Assembly (NCBI GenBank): GCA_013365325.1
Contig: JABVXV010000096.1
Span: 124,001-188,000 of the forward strand
Source: Dipetalonema caudispina
Lineage: Eukaryota > Nematoda > Chromadorea > Rhabditida > Onchocercidae
Length of the DNA stretch: 64,000 nucleotides
Direction of reading: 5' to 3'
Part shown: piece by piece, positions 39,660 to 53,800 of the stretch
Layout: every line of letters begins with the position of its first letter
Numbering within the stretch: the stretch's first letter is position 1
Translations under genes and position numbers: made by a program
Notes under the pieces: generated by a model
Database searches by the model: none
The model's input: only the letters and a program-made list of their open reading frames with translations
Told to the model about the DNA's origin: nothing

Positions 39660-39932
39660 ATGGATGTAGCAAGAGGAAGTAAGGAGAAAAAGATGGAGGC
39701 TTTTATGAGTGCCTTGCAAGTGTAATCATGGTAGAGTTTGAGGGAATCGATTCAGGGGGGCGTTGATCGACTAGATCATAGAACAGGTTTGTATTCCATT
39801 AAAGGGGCACAGCAATCTAAATTGGGTGATACTGCTTCGTCAACTGCTGCATTCATTTTCCTGCTATTGTTTACTCACCTCCAATTCCTACTTCGTTTAT
39901 TTGTTACCATTTATTTTTTAATTTTCGTCTAA
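39660..39932 (+). CDS. Possible small tail-anchored membrane protein (doubtful)
   Basis: I do not recognise this. A continuous frame from 39756 to 39932 encodes a hydrophilic part (GGVDRLDHRTGLYSIKGAQQ) followed by a strongly hydrophobic C-terminus of about 30 residues. The local composition is clearly less AT-rich than the flanks. A short upstream frame starting at ATG 39660 (MDVARGSKEKKMEAFMSALQ) would join it in phase if GTGTAA (39720) to TTCAG (39755) were an intron. That intron would be only 36 bases, unusually short, which is the main doubt. The joined product would be about 78 residues. Alternatives are a 3' exon of an unseen gene, a pseudogene piece or chance. Confidence 0.3.
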
Positions 39933-41591
39933 TTGCTTGAAAAAATCAAAACTAAATTTTTCAACTAATTTTTCCAGTCAAATATTAATCATTTCCAGAA
40001 ATTCCTATCCAAATTGTTGAAATATTTGTTGGGTTATTTTTACATTCTGAATTATTGACAAATTAAATCAGATAGTTCAATATTTAATTCAATTTTCCTT
40101 CAATAGATTCATGCATGATTGCACTCAAATGTTTAATTGCATTAGCACTAGAAGTGATGCGTATCAGATATATGACATTTCCAATGATTGTTGAGTTTAC
40201 AATTTCACAGATTCGTTAATTTTTATGGAAATGCAAATGGTACGATTGTAAAAAAAAAAAGAAGAAAAAAATGGATAGAAATGATTTTTTTACTTTCACG
40301 ATTCTTCTAAATTTTAAATTTCAAATATGCTAATAATTTGAAAATTATTCCCACAAAATTCTTCCTAACACTCTTTTCTCTGATTCATATCTTTCTTATG
40401 ATAAATAATGTACAAAGATCTTTACAATCACTTTTTTATTTGCTTACATAAAAATACAAAAAATTTTGCATATTTTATTTTTATTTTTAATCTTATTCAC
40501 ATTTTAAAAGTACTGTCATGAAATGTTTCTCTTTTTTAAAAAAAAAAAAAAGAAAGAAACAAATGATTGCAAAGTTCATCTATTTCTGTATTACTTTTTG
40601 TTCGATGAAAAACTTAAACCATATCATAGCTGAATTAAATTAAATTATATATGCATTATATAAAATATGGACATTTATTCCATCGATAAGATAATCATTT
40701 ACCTCAATCATTTGTTTATTCAACGCATTCAACGATCGATCGATCGATTGATCGATTGATCAAACGAATAGAGTGAGAATTATTTTTGGATAATTGTGCA
40801 GATAGATACTCATAATAATCTAATCGATTCCAAAAACATTCTAACAAAAAGGAATCAATCCATTTCTTATTTCATCCCACAATTTATTTGATTGTTGAAA
40901 TACTTCAAACTTTAACAAAAATCTTCCAATTTTGTTAATAGATGAAAAAAAAAAAAAAAAAAAGTAAAAATTAAAAAAAAATTTAAAAAAAGGAAAAAAA
41001 AAAAAAAAGAAAAAAGAAAAAACAGCAATAAAAGTACGAAAAATACCCCATATGACGTGTATAATTTGAAGAAAAATGATACAACAAAAATTATTCAAAA
41101 TTTAAATTCATATAAAAAAAAAAAAAAAAAAAGAAACCAAACATATTAGATGAACTCTATTTATCTTAATATTACCAACAATTTCTCCTTCTTCCCCGAA
41201 ATCTCATTAACTCATGATTTATTCAATTTTAAAATAGTCGCTTTGACAGATGACATTTTCTACTGTTGTTTCAAATCTGGGAAAAATCAAAGGTCAACAA
41301 TCGAAGGTGCTCCACTTCTCGTCTATTTTTATCACATTTCATTTGCGACTATGATTTTTTTTTTTTCCTGCTCCATCACTATCATCAGTTCTTTTTGGGT
41401 GTACTTAAATGTGTTCCGGTGTTGAATGAATACACCGGATATATTCATCAAAATACATTTTTTTTTTTTTTTTTTTTTTTAACGAGTAAAAATTTCTAAT
41501 GGTCAAAATTATCTGTTCCGTATTATCTGTTAAAATTATCTCTACACGTTTTTTTTTTTAATCTATTAATTTATATATATAAAGAGAAGAA
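39933..41591. other. AT-rich intergenic stretch with simple repeats
   Basis: No gene recognised. It has a CGAT/GATTGATC tetranucleotide microsatellite at about 40732-40760 and several long A and T runs (40945-41014, 41115-41132, 41459-41480). The open frame at 41150-41499 ends in a T-run and has no supporting splice context. Confidence 0.55.
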
Positions 41592-41757
41592 ATGCCGAAA
41601 CAAGAATTCGAATTCATTGATTATTTGGGACCACTAGCTGTATCCGTATGTTTTGTTGTAGCATTATTTATTTTATCAGCAATTATTAATTTCATTTGGA
41701 TAACAAAAAATGATGATCGAACAGTTTTTGAAAAAGTAAGTTTTCCTCTTCTTTTTT

Positions 41758-41793
<36 letters not shown>

Positions 41794-42338
41794 AAAATAT
41801 CAATTTTATCCATTACTGATTATTTGAAATGTGATAGGCTTAGTTATGTTTTTTTATGTGATTTTCTTTTACTGTTTGAGATAATCATATTGATTTGCAT
41901 AAAATATAGACTTGTAAACTATTGATTAGAAAAGTAAACCTTTTTTTTTCGGTATGAAATGACGATGAGTTTAAAATATAATTCTTTTAATAATTAGCAA
42001 TTTCAATAATTACAGTTTGGTTCAACTTTCGATCTTCGTTGTGGTGTTCATCGAATGCGACATAGGCCAAATAAGGTGATAGAACAATTTTTAATCTATA
42101 ATTATCAATTAATGACCTCAATGATTTCAATCTCTTAGACTTGCAGAAATTGCATGAATTAATGGATGAAGTTAACAAATTCATTTTATTATAATGCAAA
42201 TGCTAAATACAGATCTAATGAATTTTTATTTAATTTAAAGCAGTATTTCATATTTTACTTAATCAAACTAATTAATAATTCAAAAATTTATTTCAGTCAT
42301 GGAAACGAGTTCAATTAATTGATAATCAAGATGTATAA
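41592..42338 (+). CDS. Small single-pass membrane protein, unknown function
   Basis: Three exons, 41592-41735, 42016-42075 and 42297-42338, all phase 0 with GTAAGT and GTGATA donors and TTACAG and TTTCAG acceptors, give an 81-residue protein. One hydrophobic segment (about residues 14-38, with FVVALFILSAIINFIW) follows a short acidic N-terminus (MPKQEFEFIDYLGP). A basic tail follows, containing one Cys (LRCGVHRMRHRPNKSWKR). No signal-peptide cleavage site is obvious, so it is more likely a single-pass membrane protein than secreted. I do not recognise the family. Three clean junctions and non-repetitive codons in very AT-rich DNA argue that it is real. A run of over 30 T near the start of intron 1 can break gene predictions here. 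A likely polyadenylation signal, AATAAA, is near 42521. Confidence 0.7.
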
Positions 42339-44875
42339 AGAATGTTTCCGAGATGAGGAATGAATGATGTGCAGTAGTTATAAATCAGAAACAGTAATAC
42401 CTCAATTAAATATAATACAATTTAGAGATTAATCAATTTTACTGCCTATTTTCTTCGCATATTTTTTTATGACTCATTCTTTTATTTAAACAAATTATTT
42501 AAAATATCAAATGGATTAAAAATAAATAAATTCAATTTATTTAAGTTTAATTGATATGAAATATATTCTTTGCAATGTGAAAATATACAAGCATTAAATC
42601 AGTATTTACTTTTCCTTTTTTTCTTTTTCGTTTAAATTTATTTCAAAACCATAAAATATCATTTCAATTATTCGCTCATCGAAATATTTACTTAACTATT
42701 GCTACCACTTAAATTACGCCACTTTACTTAATTCATCATTTTCATTTTGTTTACTTACTTTCTTCTTCCTTTGCCTTCAACAAATGTGAAATTTAATTTT
42801 GTAAATTCAAAATGACTACAATATGATTGTACTGTTTCCATCATTAAATTATAATGAAACTCATACTCATACTGTATCATAGAATTAGTAAGTATTTTTC
42901 ATTAGATGATTGCAATGATTGCTTGAAATATGATGAATAATGTTTATAGATATGATCATTGAATATCAATGTTATCACTTAACAACATATTTGATTATTA
43001 TGATTGATGATTATCACTACCATTATCATTCCTCATCCATTAGTGAATTAGTAGTAATTTGTATGTATTCCTAGTGAATTTGCTATAAACACATTTAAAT
43101 TGTTTGTTATATTATCATATTTCATTTTTATAGGTTACTTTTAGGAGAAGTTAAATGTATTAACAATTCAAATCATAAAATGTATGATTTAGAGAGAAAT
43201 TTGAAATAAAATGAATGAAAATTTTGAAAATAAAATATTTCTGTATTATTTCAAAAAAATTCCTTTTCAAATAATAAGTAAATAGATTGAAAAATGAATG
43301 ATAATATGATAATGAAGATAACAAGATAAGTAAATGAAATGGGTAAGAATAAATATATTAATGAATAATAATCAAACAATTACAAGGAGTTGGGATGAAT
43401 TATTTCTGGAAATTCAAATTGGAATGAACGCAACTTCGTTAAATTTCAGTCAAATTTTGTGAACTATAACGTATGTGATAGGGATATTTGAATATAGCTA
43501 AATATTCTGATAGTGATAATAAGGACGAAACTGGAGAAATTGGTTAACTCATACCGTTGCTGTTTCACTTATGGAGCTTAAGCAGACATCGATTGACATT
43601 GTTGTTCTGTATTACATTGAAAAATACTAAAAATTCTATGGGAATACCTTTCTAGACAACTCCCAAAGGGTTCAGATGGTAAGGATCAGTAAATATGAGT
43701 TCCACAAAAAGTTGCCAACAATTTAAGGAAAATTAATTAACTTTAACAAAAAAGTAGCTAAGATGAAACTAAGATTTGAGGAATTATATGAGCTTTCGGG
43801 GCTTTCATTATTTATATCAAGCTTTGAGAGTTTTTTATTTAAGTTTACAGGATAGCAACTATAAAGCAGAATTTTCAAATTGCCCAAATCTATGATTTAC
43901 AGCTGCGAAGCAAAGAAAATTAAATTTTTATTGCTGCCATATCTGAATCTAATTAAAATAACTAAGAGGTTAAAATGAAATATGAAAACGATGAGCTTCA
44001 TTAGGAAAATAAGGATCAACATATTTACATAAGTTTTTTGCACAAGATAAAACGAACAAGAAGACTTCCCAATTCTAAGAATTTGAGAAATTTTCTTTTG
44101 AAATTGCAAATCCTCCTGCTATTCCTTTTCACATTCAGGCTATTATTATCATCCTTACTCAGTACGTAGTACGAGATATAATTTAATTCTTGCTTTACCG
44201 ATGTAATAAATTCACTGAAGACATTTTGACCACCGCAGTAATAAGGAGATTGAAAATGGAATGTGGGATGAGGCTATTTACAATGATATTTTAAAATATG
44301 TAAAAATGTACAACAAAAACTGATGAAAAACATCTTAGATAAGTTAAGGAAGAGAAAAACACACAACAAAATTTCAATGCAGCTAAACAGCAGAAAGGAG
44401 AGATGAAGTGCAAAGAGAAAATTATTTTTCTAATACTCGGGTACATCGTATTCGACTGAATGTTTTAGTGAGCCATACAGACTAATGTCACAATAATATT
44501 GGTTGCAGCAGTCAACCGGTTTCACAGATTCCTAAGCTCTCAGTTAAAATCTAAGCCATAAGAAACCGTGATCAAACCAGAAATAGTGACGGGAAATAAA
44601 AACAGAAATGATAATATAATATCATCACTAAGAGAAACAAAAATTACATAATGTCAACAATTAATAAACAGAAACAGATAAGACGTTTTTGCTTATTTTT
44701 GCCAATCAGTTTCTATTAATTAGTCACACAAAGTAGAATTATAAGTGTTTATGTAATCCCAAAAGGCTTCTACCGCTTCTATCAAGAATTAATACAAGAA
44801 AATATCTTAAACTTCAAAAACTATTAATCCCCTCTCAAAAAGATATAAAGTAGATAAATGAACATCTTTAACATC
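42339..44875. other. Intergenic stretch between two convergent genes
   Basis: No supported gene. From about 43380 to 44800 the DNA loses its long homopolymers and is less AT-rich than the rest of the intergenic DNA. Its longest frame, 44109-43897 on the minus strand, is hydrophobic and lacks recognisable motifs. It may be old decayed insertion DNA or 3' flank of the helicase gene, but I cannot assign it. Confidence 0.5.
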
Positions 44876-47800
44876 CTAATCCAGAACAGTATAAAGACTA
44901 GCAGCAAAAACAATATCCCTTTTGATAGCCACCGATGTATCATCCATTTTCTCATACAATGTAGGGTCACCAACTAATCGCGCGGCATTTCGTATGTCGC
45001 GACATAATTCATCCAGCCTCTGTATACAACGAACAATTAAACCTTCCTGTGCATCTGTCAACTGCATTATATCAGCAAATGGCTGAAAATATCGTAAATT
45101 AACTTAAATTACGATACTGAATATGATATTCTTATAACCACAATACTGATGAGGAAAGTGTGAATTCGTGACAGCTAAATCACGCGCACTCCGAAGAAAA
45201 TCCAACGAGATAGTGTGATGTGATTTGTAAGAAGCAACAGTAGAGAAAGAAATACGACATTAAGGTAGATAAACTTATGTCCCAAAAGCTTCAAGTAGAT
45301 GAAAATTAATAAACTATAACGTAGTGGCTAATAAAAATTAGGCGAAATAGCCTAATTAATAAGTCGATTTAATGGGACGCTTCAATGGTTGGCACCGCGA
45401 ACTTCTTTTAGAACTTGATACTAAACACTTCTCTCTTTGCATGAGAAATGAGAAACCTTCAAAAGTTAGAAAATTTTATCTCTATTAGACAAATGAGATT
45501 CACGACAATATTGATGGTGGTACGTGGCCAAGGCCTCATGATCTTCTCTTCTATAGGTTCCAAAAAACTATGTGCAAAAATAAGTTTTGATCAAGTCCTA
45601 AATTCTAACAATTGCTATTGAAAAATACTGAAAATACAAACACGGATTACAATGAATAAAAAAAAAACTTGGCAGTTTTACCATGGAATTGGCCCATTCA
45701 TAAACGGCATGCATCAAATCAAAACTCAATTCTTCAGAAATGTCGACATCTTTTATACCACATTCCCGTTGGATTCTTCCAATTCTGTCGCATACTTCAA
45801 TTATGTCATCTTTCAACTAAAACATGTACATTTTTAAACTAGGAGAGAGATTACCCTATGATTTTCCCAAAAGTTATTGTAAATTTCTCATCCCTTTCAG
45901 CTATGCATTATATTGTCCCTCTTCCTCCTCCTCCTAAAATTTTAGTTTATGACTCATGCAACAATATAAAAAGAGTTTTCTCCCTCAGGCACTTGTACTC
46001 AAGTTTGCTTATATAATTTTATACAGGTATATTATCAGTGAATAATAGAAAGTTATACCTCCTTTAGTACTGATGGCGTTTGCATGATTTCACCTTCTTT
46101 GTCTCTTCTGTGTTCGCCTTCCCTTGACCTATGTTGACACGTGGTTACTGAAAGCATAGCGGCTATTTCCGCAGCTGAACGATAGTGGAATTTATTATCC
46201 AGCATCAGTTCTGTGATAAGTAATTCCTAAAAATTAGTTTTGTCACATACTTTCACCTTTGATTTCATTACTAATTAGGAATTATTTATTAGAGGTACAG
46301 GAAAGTTTTCACGGAAAAATTAGTATAAAATGAAAGTCAATCTGTACAAACTAAAAAACCCTGGAGAGAGCGTCGTCATTGCAACCTGTAGTACAATATT
46401 AAGAGAATACATCATTTGTCAAATGACAGATAGAAAGTGAAAATAAGAATCGTATTATACCTGGTGATGTATTTCACATGCCACACGACCTTTCAGAGAA
46501 ACTAAGTTTGAATCATCGATGTAATTCAACCGGCGTAAAAGCTAAAAATAGCCAAAAGTCAAATGTTAAAAAAATGAAAAGACCAGTAAATAAGTGGAAA
46601 AAATACACAACCGAGGCAATCAAATATGGAAATATTACCTTGATACGATCGTAGTAATCCTGTGAGAGGAGCAAACCACCAGTTGAGAGCTTTAAACGGA
46701 GACTGTCACATTTCTCTTGCAGGCTTCTTCTACCATGTATATATGTGAACTAAAATTTACCAAGAAATAATTCGATATCTTTCATGAAAAAAAGGAAAAA
46801 AAAATTTAATCAAACTGCAATATAGCTTTCCATTAATTGTAAATAATAACATTAAACAATATATTTAAAAAGTCCTAAGACTGGAATTAAAAACAATAAC
46901 AATGAGGTAAAAAGAGTTGAAGTAATTAAGGTAAAAGAAAATCGAAATAATGCCGCAATGCAAGACTTAAACAAAAAAAAGCAGGCATGCATTTTCAAAT
47001 GCTGTGAGCTTAAAGTTGGATGAAGACCAACTGACATGTTCTCGGAATAGCGAACATTGTCGACAATGAAAATTTGCATCTTTCATGAGGAAACTGCGGA
47101 AATCATTCAAATGAAGCAACTTTTGAAATATGTCAACATCGTTCACTTGTATGTCTTGTCCCGGTAATTTCGTACTTCCCTTTTTTGTGCTATCCCAATT
47201 TGCCGTTATATTATCAATCTCGCTAACTGCTTTTAGAACAGCTTCATTTGGCGATTTACTTCTACAAATGAAATGATAAAATTTAAAAAGTATTATCAAA
47301 CAAAGTATAACTATCGATAACTTGACAACAAAAAATAGGATCAAAGCGAGGACCAAACATCTAGTGGAAGAGAATTCAGATGAATAAAATATACATAAGT
47401 AAAAAAAAAACGAAAGAGAAATAAGATCTACCGATGGTTCGGATGATTTCGTGCTTTCATATCTTCTATGACAGCTAGTGAATCAATCTTTACAGCTTTC
47501 TGACAAATTGCTATCAAACGATCGAGTGGTATGCTATCCACGATATTCCCTATTGTTCGTACTCCATCTGGGAATTTTTGTGGTGGTAGACCTTCAAGAC
47601 CATAAAATGCTGAACATTGCAGTAGACTTGTTTCACAGAATTCTCGTTGTTCCTGAAAAATAACAGTAATTACGCTTCCCGAATATATATCTCAACAGTA
47701 TTACGAAATTCAGAAAATATTAAAACGAAAGAGGTAAAAATAAAGACGCTAACCTCCTGCGACATTCGTGTGAAACGATCTATTTCTCGCTTTTCTTGTT

Positions 47801-50800
47801 CCGCAACTTGCTGATCGTCTTCCATTGATAGCAGTAAAGTCATTTTCTTTGAATTTCCATCTAACGTTATCTTAAATAACTAATTTCTTTAAAGAAGTAT
47901 CAACGAAAGTTAGGGAGGGAATGAAAAAGGGAGAAGAGATAAAAAAATTTCATGCCTATAGAAACTTTTCTCGTAAAGTTGGACAAAGAGAAGCTCAATC
48001 ATAACCTTGATATCAAGAGTCCACGAATAATGCGGATGCAAGAACAACCCCCAATTTCATCTAACATTTCTCAGTGAAGTATTTACATACCTTAAGAAGC
48101 ACTGCCACAGTGGCAATTCGTCCAGCTTCTGGCAAACAGACGATAATTAAACGTCCCGGTGATAGTAATTTATCCACAACCGAAAATCGAATCAATTCAG
48201 GCCATAACTCAGCTCGAGACTGCAGAAATATCCTTAAGTTCTCATAATAATCAATAATTGAATGGCTTCCGACAGGAAAACATGTTGTACAATTAAGATC
48301 TTCTTTCGATGCTAGCTGTTTTTCTACCTGAAACCTTAGTATTACAAAATATATAACTTTTCGAAGGATGATAGATTTCCTCGTTAAAAATTAAGATTAA
48401 AGCGTAAAGAGGCTTTCAAACAAATAATTTCCGATCATATAAAATGCTAAATCTTCAACAAATGTCGTTACTGCAGCTTGGCCGGCAAATTAAAGTAGTA
48501 AGTGATTAAAATTTCAAATTTCTTTCAAGAATAATTAGCATTCAGCAAAGTTTCGGCGTGTATTTGTATTGTAAAATAAGTGCCACATTTAATCAATATT
48601 AAATCCTGAATAATCAACTGAATTTGCCATATCTGTATTTAGAATCCCATGACACTATGTCAGAATTTAATCCTAAATAAATTTATCCGTAAAAACATAT
48701 AATCGTTCGAGTGTATTTGTCCTGATTTACCTCTTTTAAACGTGCTTGTTGTGAAAGTGCTAATCTCAGTGATGCGCTCTCAACATAGCTTCTCCTTAAC
48801 ACATCCTCGATACTCAGATGTTCTACTCGCAACAAATTGAGAAGCATCGAGTATGTTACCCTAAATCGTGACTCCAACTTTGTTGGTTTACCCTGAAATG
48901 ATTGAAATCATATAACGAAGAAAAAAAAGCTTATATTATTCATATCATGAATGGTAAAAAAAAATTCCGGTCTTCAACTATTATTCCATCTGAGAATTTT
49001 TTATAGAGATAAGTCCAATACCATTTCCTCCACATTCTCATCGCTGCCCTCTTCCTCATTCATATCACATTTTTAATGTTTCATTTCAAAGATTTATCAC
49101 TCAGAAAGAATACGATTATGCGAAAACTGAGAATATCTAACCTGCATACAGTTGACTAGGTCTAGATAATCGGGAACATAAGGCCCTTTACATAAAACGA
49201 TTACAGTCCCAGTAGCATCCAGACCTCGTCGCCCAGCTCGACCAGCCATCTAAAAAAAAAACCATTCCTAATGATTATTTAACTTCGTCGAAAATTTTCC
49301 TTATTCATAACTTTCCGCTCAAAAAAAGAAAGTAGATTAATTACCATAAAAATTGAAAAATCAACTGCATAATTTAAAAAAAAAACTGATCAAAGGGAAT
49401 GAAAACTGATAACTACACTCTACTAACTAATCAATTCAATTTTTTAGGAAGCTGCTCATTTCTCTTAACATACGGCATCAACAGCGATCCTATATCAATT
49501 ACCTGCTGATTACTCTGCCGTAAGGCCAAAGCTCCTCCATAAACCGATATAAGAATTCTCAGCTCCCTTGAATTTTCAAATTTCATGCCCTGTTTCAACA
49601 CTACTGTATTATTGCCATTTTCACACAGCAGGAATTTGTAAAAATTAAATTGGTGGAATACCTGAATATATTCCCCAGGATTCAACAAACGCAATTGCCG
49701 ACCATCATGCTTTTGCAATGAGTCGAAAATCACCGTCCGAGCGGGCATATTGACACCCATCGCAAAAGTTTCGGTAGCAAACAATACCTGCAATACTCGC
49801 CTCAAGTTGGCCTCAAGAAAAATTATGCTTTTGCATCAAAATGAATTTCCTACTCTATACAATCATATATAATTGGTGTCTTAACACTGTACCTCAAAAA
49901 ATCTGCATTTATTCAAAAAATATATTTGAAAACATAAAAATTCAGGAAATTTATTTACGTTTATATTCTAAAAGCAAATACCTTGACCAGTCCTTTTTGG
50001 AACAGCAGTTCGACAACTTCTTTTAGAATTGGCAAAATACCGCTATGGTGTATTGCAAAACCATGTTTACATAATTCCTTCATTTGTAGTACCTAGAAGA
50101 TTTAAAAAATTCGCTTATTGAATTAAATTTAAATAATTTGCAACCACATTGGAATCAATTAAAACATCAACAAAAAACTTATAGAAGATCTAATTCAGTA
50201 GACGAATTGGGAGAATAATTTGCCGAATAAGCGACGATGAATGTATCATCATGTTATCGCAGATCGTTTTGCGACATCAAAATATAGATAATATCAACGA
50301 TATTATGAGGAAAGAAAAAATCAGTTGTGTTCCAAGATCTTTTAATTCCCATTTTTCATTTCACAGTCTTTAAGGTTCATCACCTAATGCTATTCACGGA
50401 AAACAAAACGGCTACGCACAAATCAGTAAAACAGAAAGCGCGTATGAAGTGTACGAAAAAGAAAATGGCCTAAAACAGAATCTCGGGTAATTCGCCTAAT
50501 AACACTGGAAGTAAAGCATTAATGATCGAGTGAAGAAATATCCTTAATGGAATGGGTTATGAAACTAGCCTGGGGTAGATGTTTGTCTGAACCCTTCAAG
50601 CGCGCAATACACCTTGAGAAGAAATGATGTATACTGGATTTCTCCTTCTCTGTCGTCAAATCAACTGATCGCAACAAATACGCATTATCATCACATCTTC
50701 ATAGTAATTATTGGTAAATTAATATAAAATTTAAAATGATTTTAAATGAAAAAGCACAATAGTGAGACCGCTTGCCAATTTTAATCATCCTATGCTTGAA

Positions 50801-53800
50801 CTGCTCATGATTAACTTGATCAAACTTAATCATCTCCAAAAAAAAGAATAGAATGAAGTGGTAGGATATTTTTTATTCGTTTTTTCTTGTTTATAAAAAA
50901 CGAGAAAGTCAAACCTTCGTCTAGAAAAAACAAAAACAATGACTGGCAACATGTTCTGCATGCGTAGATGGTCAATAACAGTAATGTAAACATTCTTGTC
51001 CTGTAAATATCAGAATATGAAAAGAAAAACAAAGAAATTATGCAAAATTTAGCTTCAAAGGTCACAAATAATTGTAAACTAAGACCTATATCAAATTAAA
51101 AACGTCGTAACAATTTTTCAAATAACTTACAATTTTATTATTTGGTCGATATCCAACAGGTCCCACGTTTGCATTTGCTTTACGTATATTTGCTTTTGCT
51201 GCACTTGCGAGAGAGTACCTTTAAAATATATGAATGAACAATAGATTTTTTCAAAGGATTTAACAAAGGATATCAATCAGTAGAATGAATCGATACAATA
51301 TTTTGCGAAGCTTCAATTCAGGAAACATTTCTCATAGCCGATTGTTCAAGATTGGCAGTCCGAATCATAATGCTGAACTAATGAACCTATTAAATGTAAT
51401 GGTAGCAACTGAAATAATGAATAACATCTGATAGTCCTCAAATATTATTTTGAATAAAATATCCAGTTATTTAAGTCATTGTTTCCGTACTTGAAACATG
51501 TACGAAGTATGAGAATAGTGACTTCAACGGCTGATGGCTTCACTTATGATCTAGGCGATTCGATCGGAGTGCGGATAACATTTAATGCAAGACATGCAAA
51601 ATATAAATCTGAATTTCTAATGTCAAATTGATACCCCTTTTGTACAAACTGTCCATCGCTGTCGATAATTTTAAACATATCCTTTTTAGTTTTACCATCT
51701 TGTCCAGTATACAAAAAGTGTTCCAGTGGTACAGGACGTCGTGCAGTCATAATCACATAAATCCGTCTTTTTTTAATGCGTCTAAAATATTCATATCATA
51801 TGGAAAATGAAAACGAGAGTGAAAAAGGTGTTATTGTCCAACCGATCGAAAACCACTTAACTAGATTGATTTAGCTCTTCTCCCCTCATTGATAAAGAAA
51901 TCAAATAAAAACGACAAAGAAGAAGTTCAGAATTTCAATATAATGAAAACTCGAAATTATGAGAAGCAAAAACTTACCCAACCCAATCAGCAAACTCAAC
52001 ACAATTAGGCACGGTAGCACTTAACATAACAATTTTTGCATGAGCTGGTAACATAATCAGCACTTCCTCCCAAACATGTCCACGCTGAAAAAATATTGCA
52101 AACGATCATTTGTCGCTTTCCCATTCCACCTAATCTGCATCTCTTATTGCATTGAGGAAGCGAAAACAATTGAATACTGTCATTAGGGAGAATAAAACTC
52201 ATGTTTAGAATTTCAAAACGATCCATATCGGCAATAGTCTAAAGTGTAAATGTACCGAAAAGGAATATTTTGATGGTCTTGTCCTGAATATCCATTCTCT
52301 AGGAAGAAATGGCGCGAATAAATTTACTTAATGTCATTCAAACAAAGATGAATGCAGTATTGTATTAATATTCAGAAGTCCTCGCGTTTTTCACTTTTAT
52401 TTCTCTGAAAATGATATAACGCAGTTTCATATGGTGCATCAGTGAAATAAGAATTCTAAACAAACCTCTGCATCATTGATATAATGTACTTCATCGAAAA
52501 TGACCCATTCTAATTCGCGAATGATTTCCGACCCATTATAAAGCATAGATCTGAAAAGCAACCAAAATCATAAGTATACACGAAAAAAGTACAGTAAAGA
52601 TAGTTCTTTCAAACGTCCTATTTTAAACACCAGCGAGAGTACACCTATGACTGAAATCATTCCTTGAAAGTTTCAGATATGGAGTCATATTATGGTGAAG
52701 CAGAATCAGAGTAAGCACTCACTTTCAATATAGATTAATTCCCAGAATAGAGTATAAAAAGTCACATATGTCAATCCTCTACCTGCGTTTCAGCAATCAT
52801 TCAACAAAACCAAAATCAACCTTAAAACTTCTGTTGTCATTATGAGACAAAATGCTTCGGGATGCAGTTGTATATCACCTGTTATAAGACCAACATCTTC
52901 GAAAATGAGCTTAAATTCGCGAAATTTCTGATTTGAAAGTGCTTTTATCGGTGATGTATATATTGCTCTGGAAAAAACCAAATTTTGCATTATTATGACA
53001 ACAGAAGAACTAATTTAAAGCACTCTTCTAACAGACTATTTGTTTCGAATCAGTAATTCATAAGCATTTTGAGTTTCTTGTACCACAAAAAAATGTTTAG
53101 TCTACGGCTTTGTCACGCTGCTGGTGATGAAGCATCTTGATTAAAAAGTCACTGTGGGGAAAGAAACACAGCATATTAAATTTAATTTCATCTTTTTATA
53201 TTGAAACTATTTAAAAATTTATAAGTCAATTTCACCTGGTTTTATGCAAATTGCACAAAGCAACAGCATATTCAGCAACAACGGTTTTACCTGCCGAAGT
53301 ATGAGCGGCAACGAATACAGAATCGCCACGATCTAAACAAACGACCGCCTGTTGTTGGAATGGATCCAATTCAAATGGATACTAAAATACCAAATTTGCT
53401 GTCGAACAACAAATGTACGATAGATGGTGAGCAGGAAGGTATCTAGCGCTTTGCAAAATTATTAATCAGCACTAACCTATCATACTACAATTATGGTGCC
53501 AAGAATAAATGTTGGGCATGATCATATATAGATTCTGTGAAAGAGAGAGATGGAACCAATGTTATGGCTGTTTGCTGTAGAGAATCAATTAAAATTGAAG
53601 TATTTTTGAATAAAAGGAAAGTAAGACTTATGATTTCCACCTTTCTTGCCATATTATTTTTCAATACTTCATAGTCGCCAACATTCTTTGATGTATTCAA
53701 AACATGAGCATAAGAATACTCTCTATTTTGCACTTGTATTTCATCTTTTCCTCTTGGTAAAGGTTCATTTTCTTCCACTGTGATCACCAGTTGCTAAACA

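Noticed and set aside
52005..52226. Longer frame overlapping helicase exon 10
   Set aside because: It runs through the intron in the wrong frame; the exon frame [13 protein letters not shown] is the conserved one.
53085..53160. MTR4 instead of SKI2 as the helicase identity
   Set aside because: The N-terminal [10 protein letters not shown] and PFMPGG region, [12 protein letters not shown] and the C-terminal end match SKI2; the MTR4 arch-domain pattern is not apparent.
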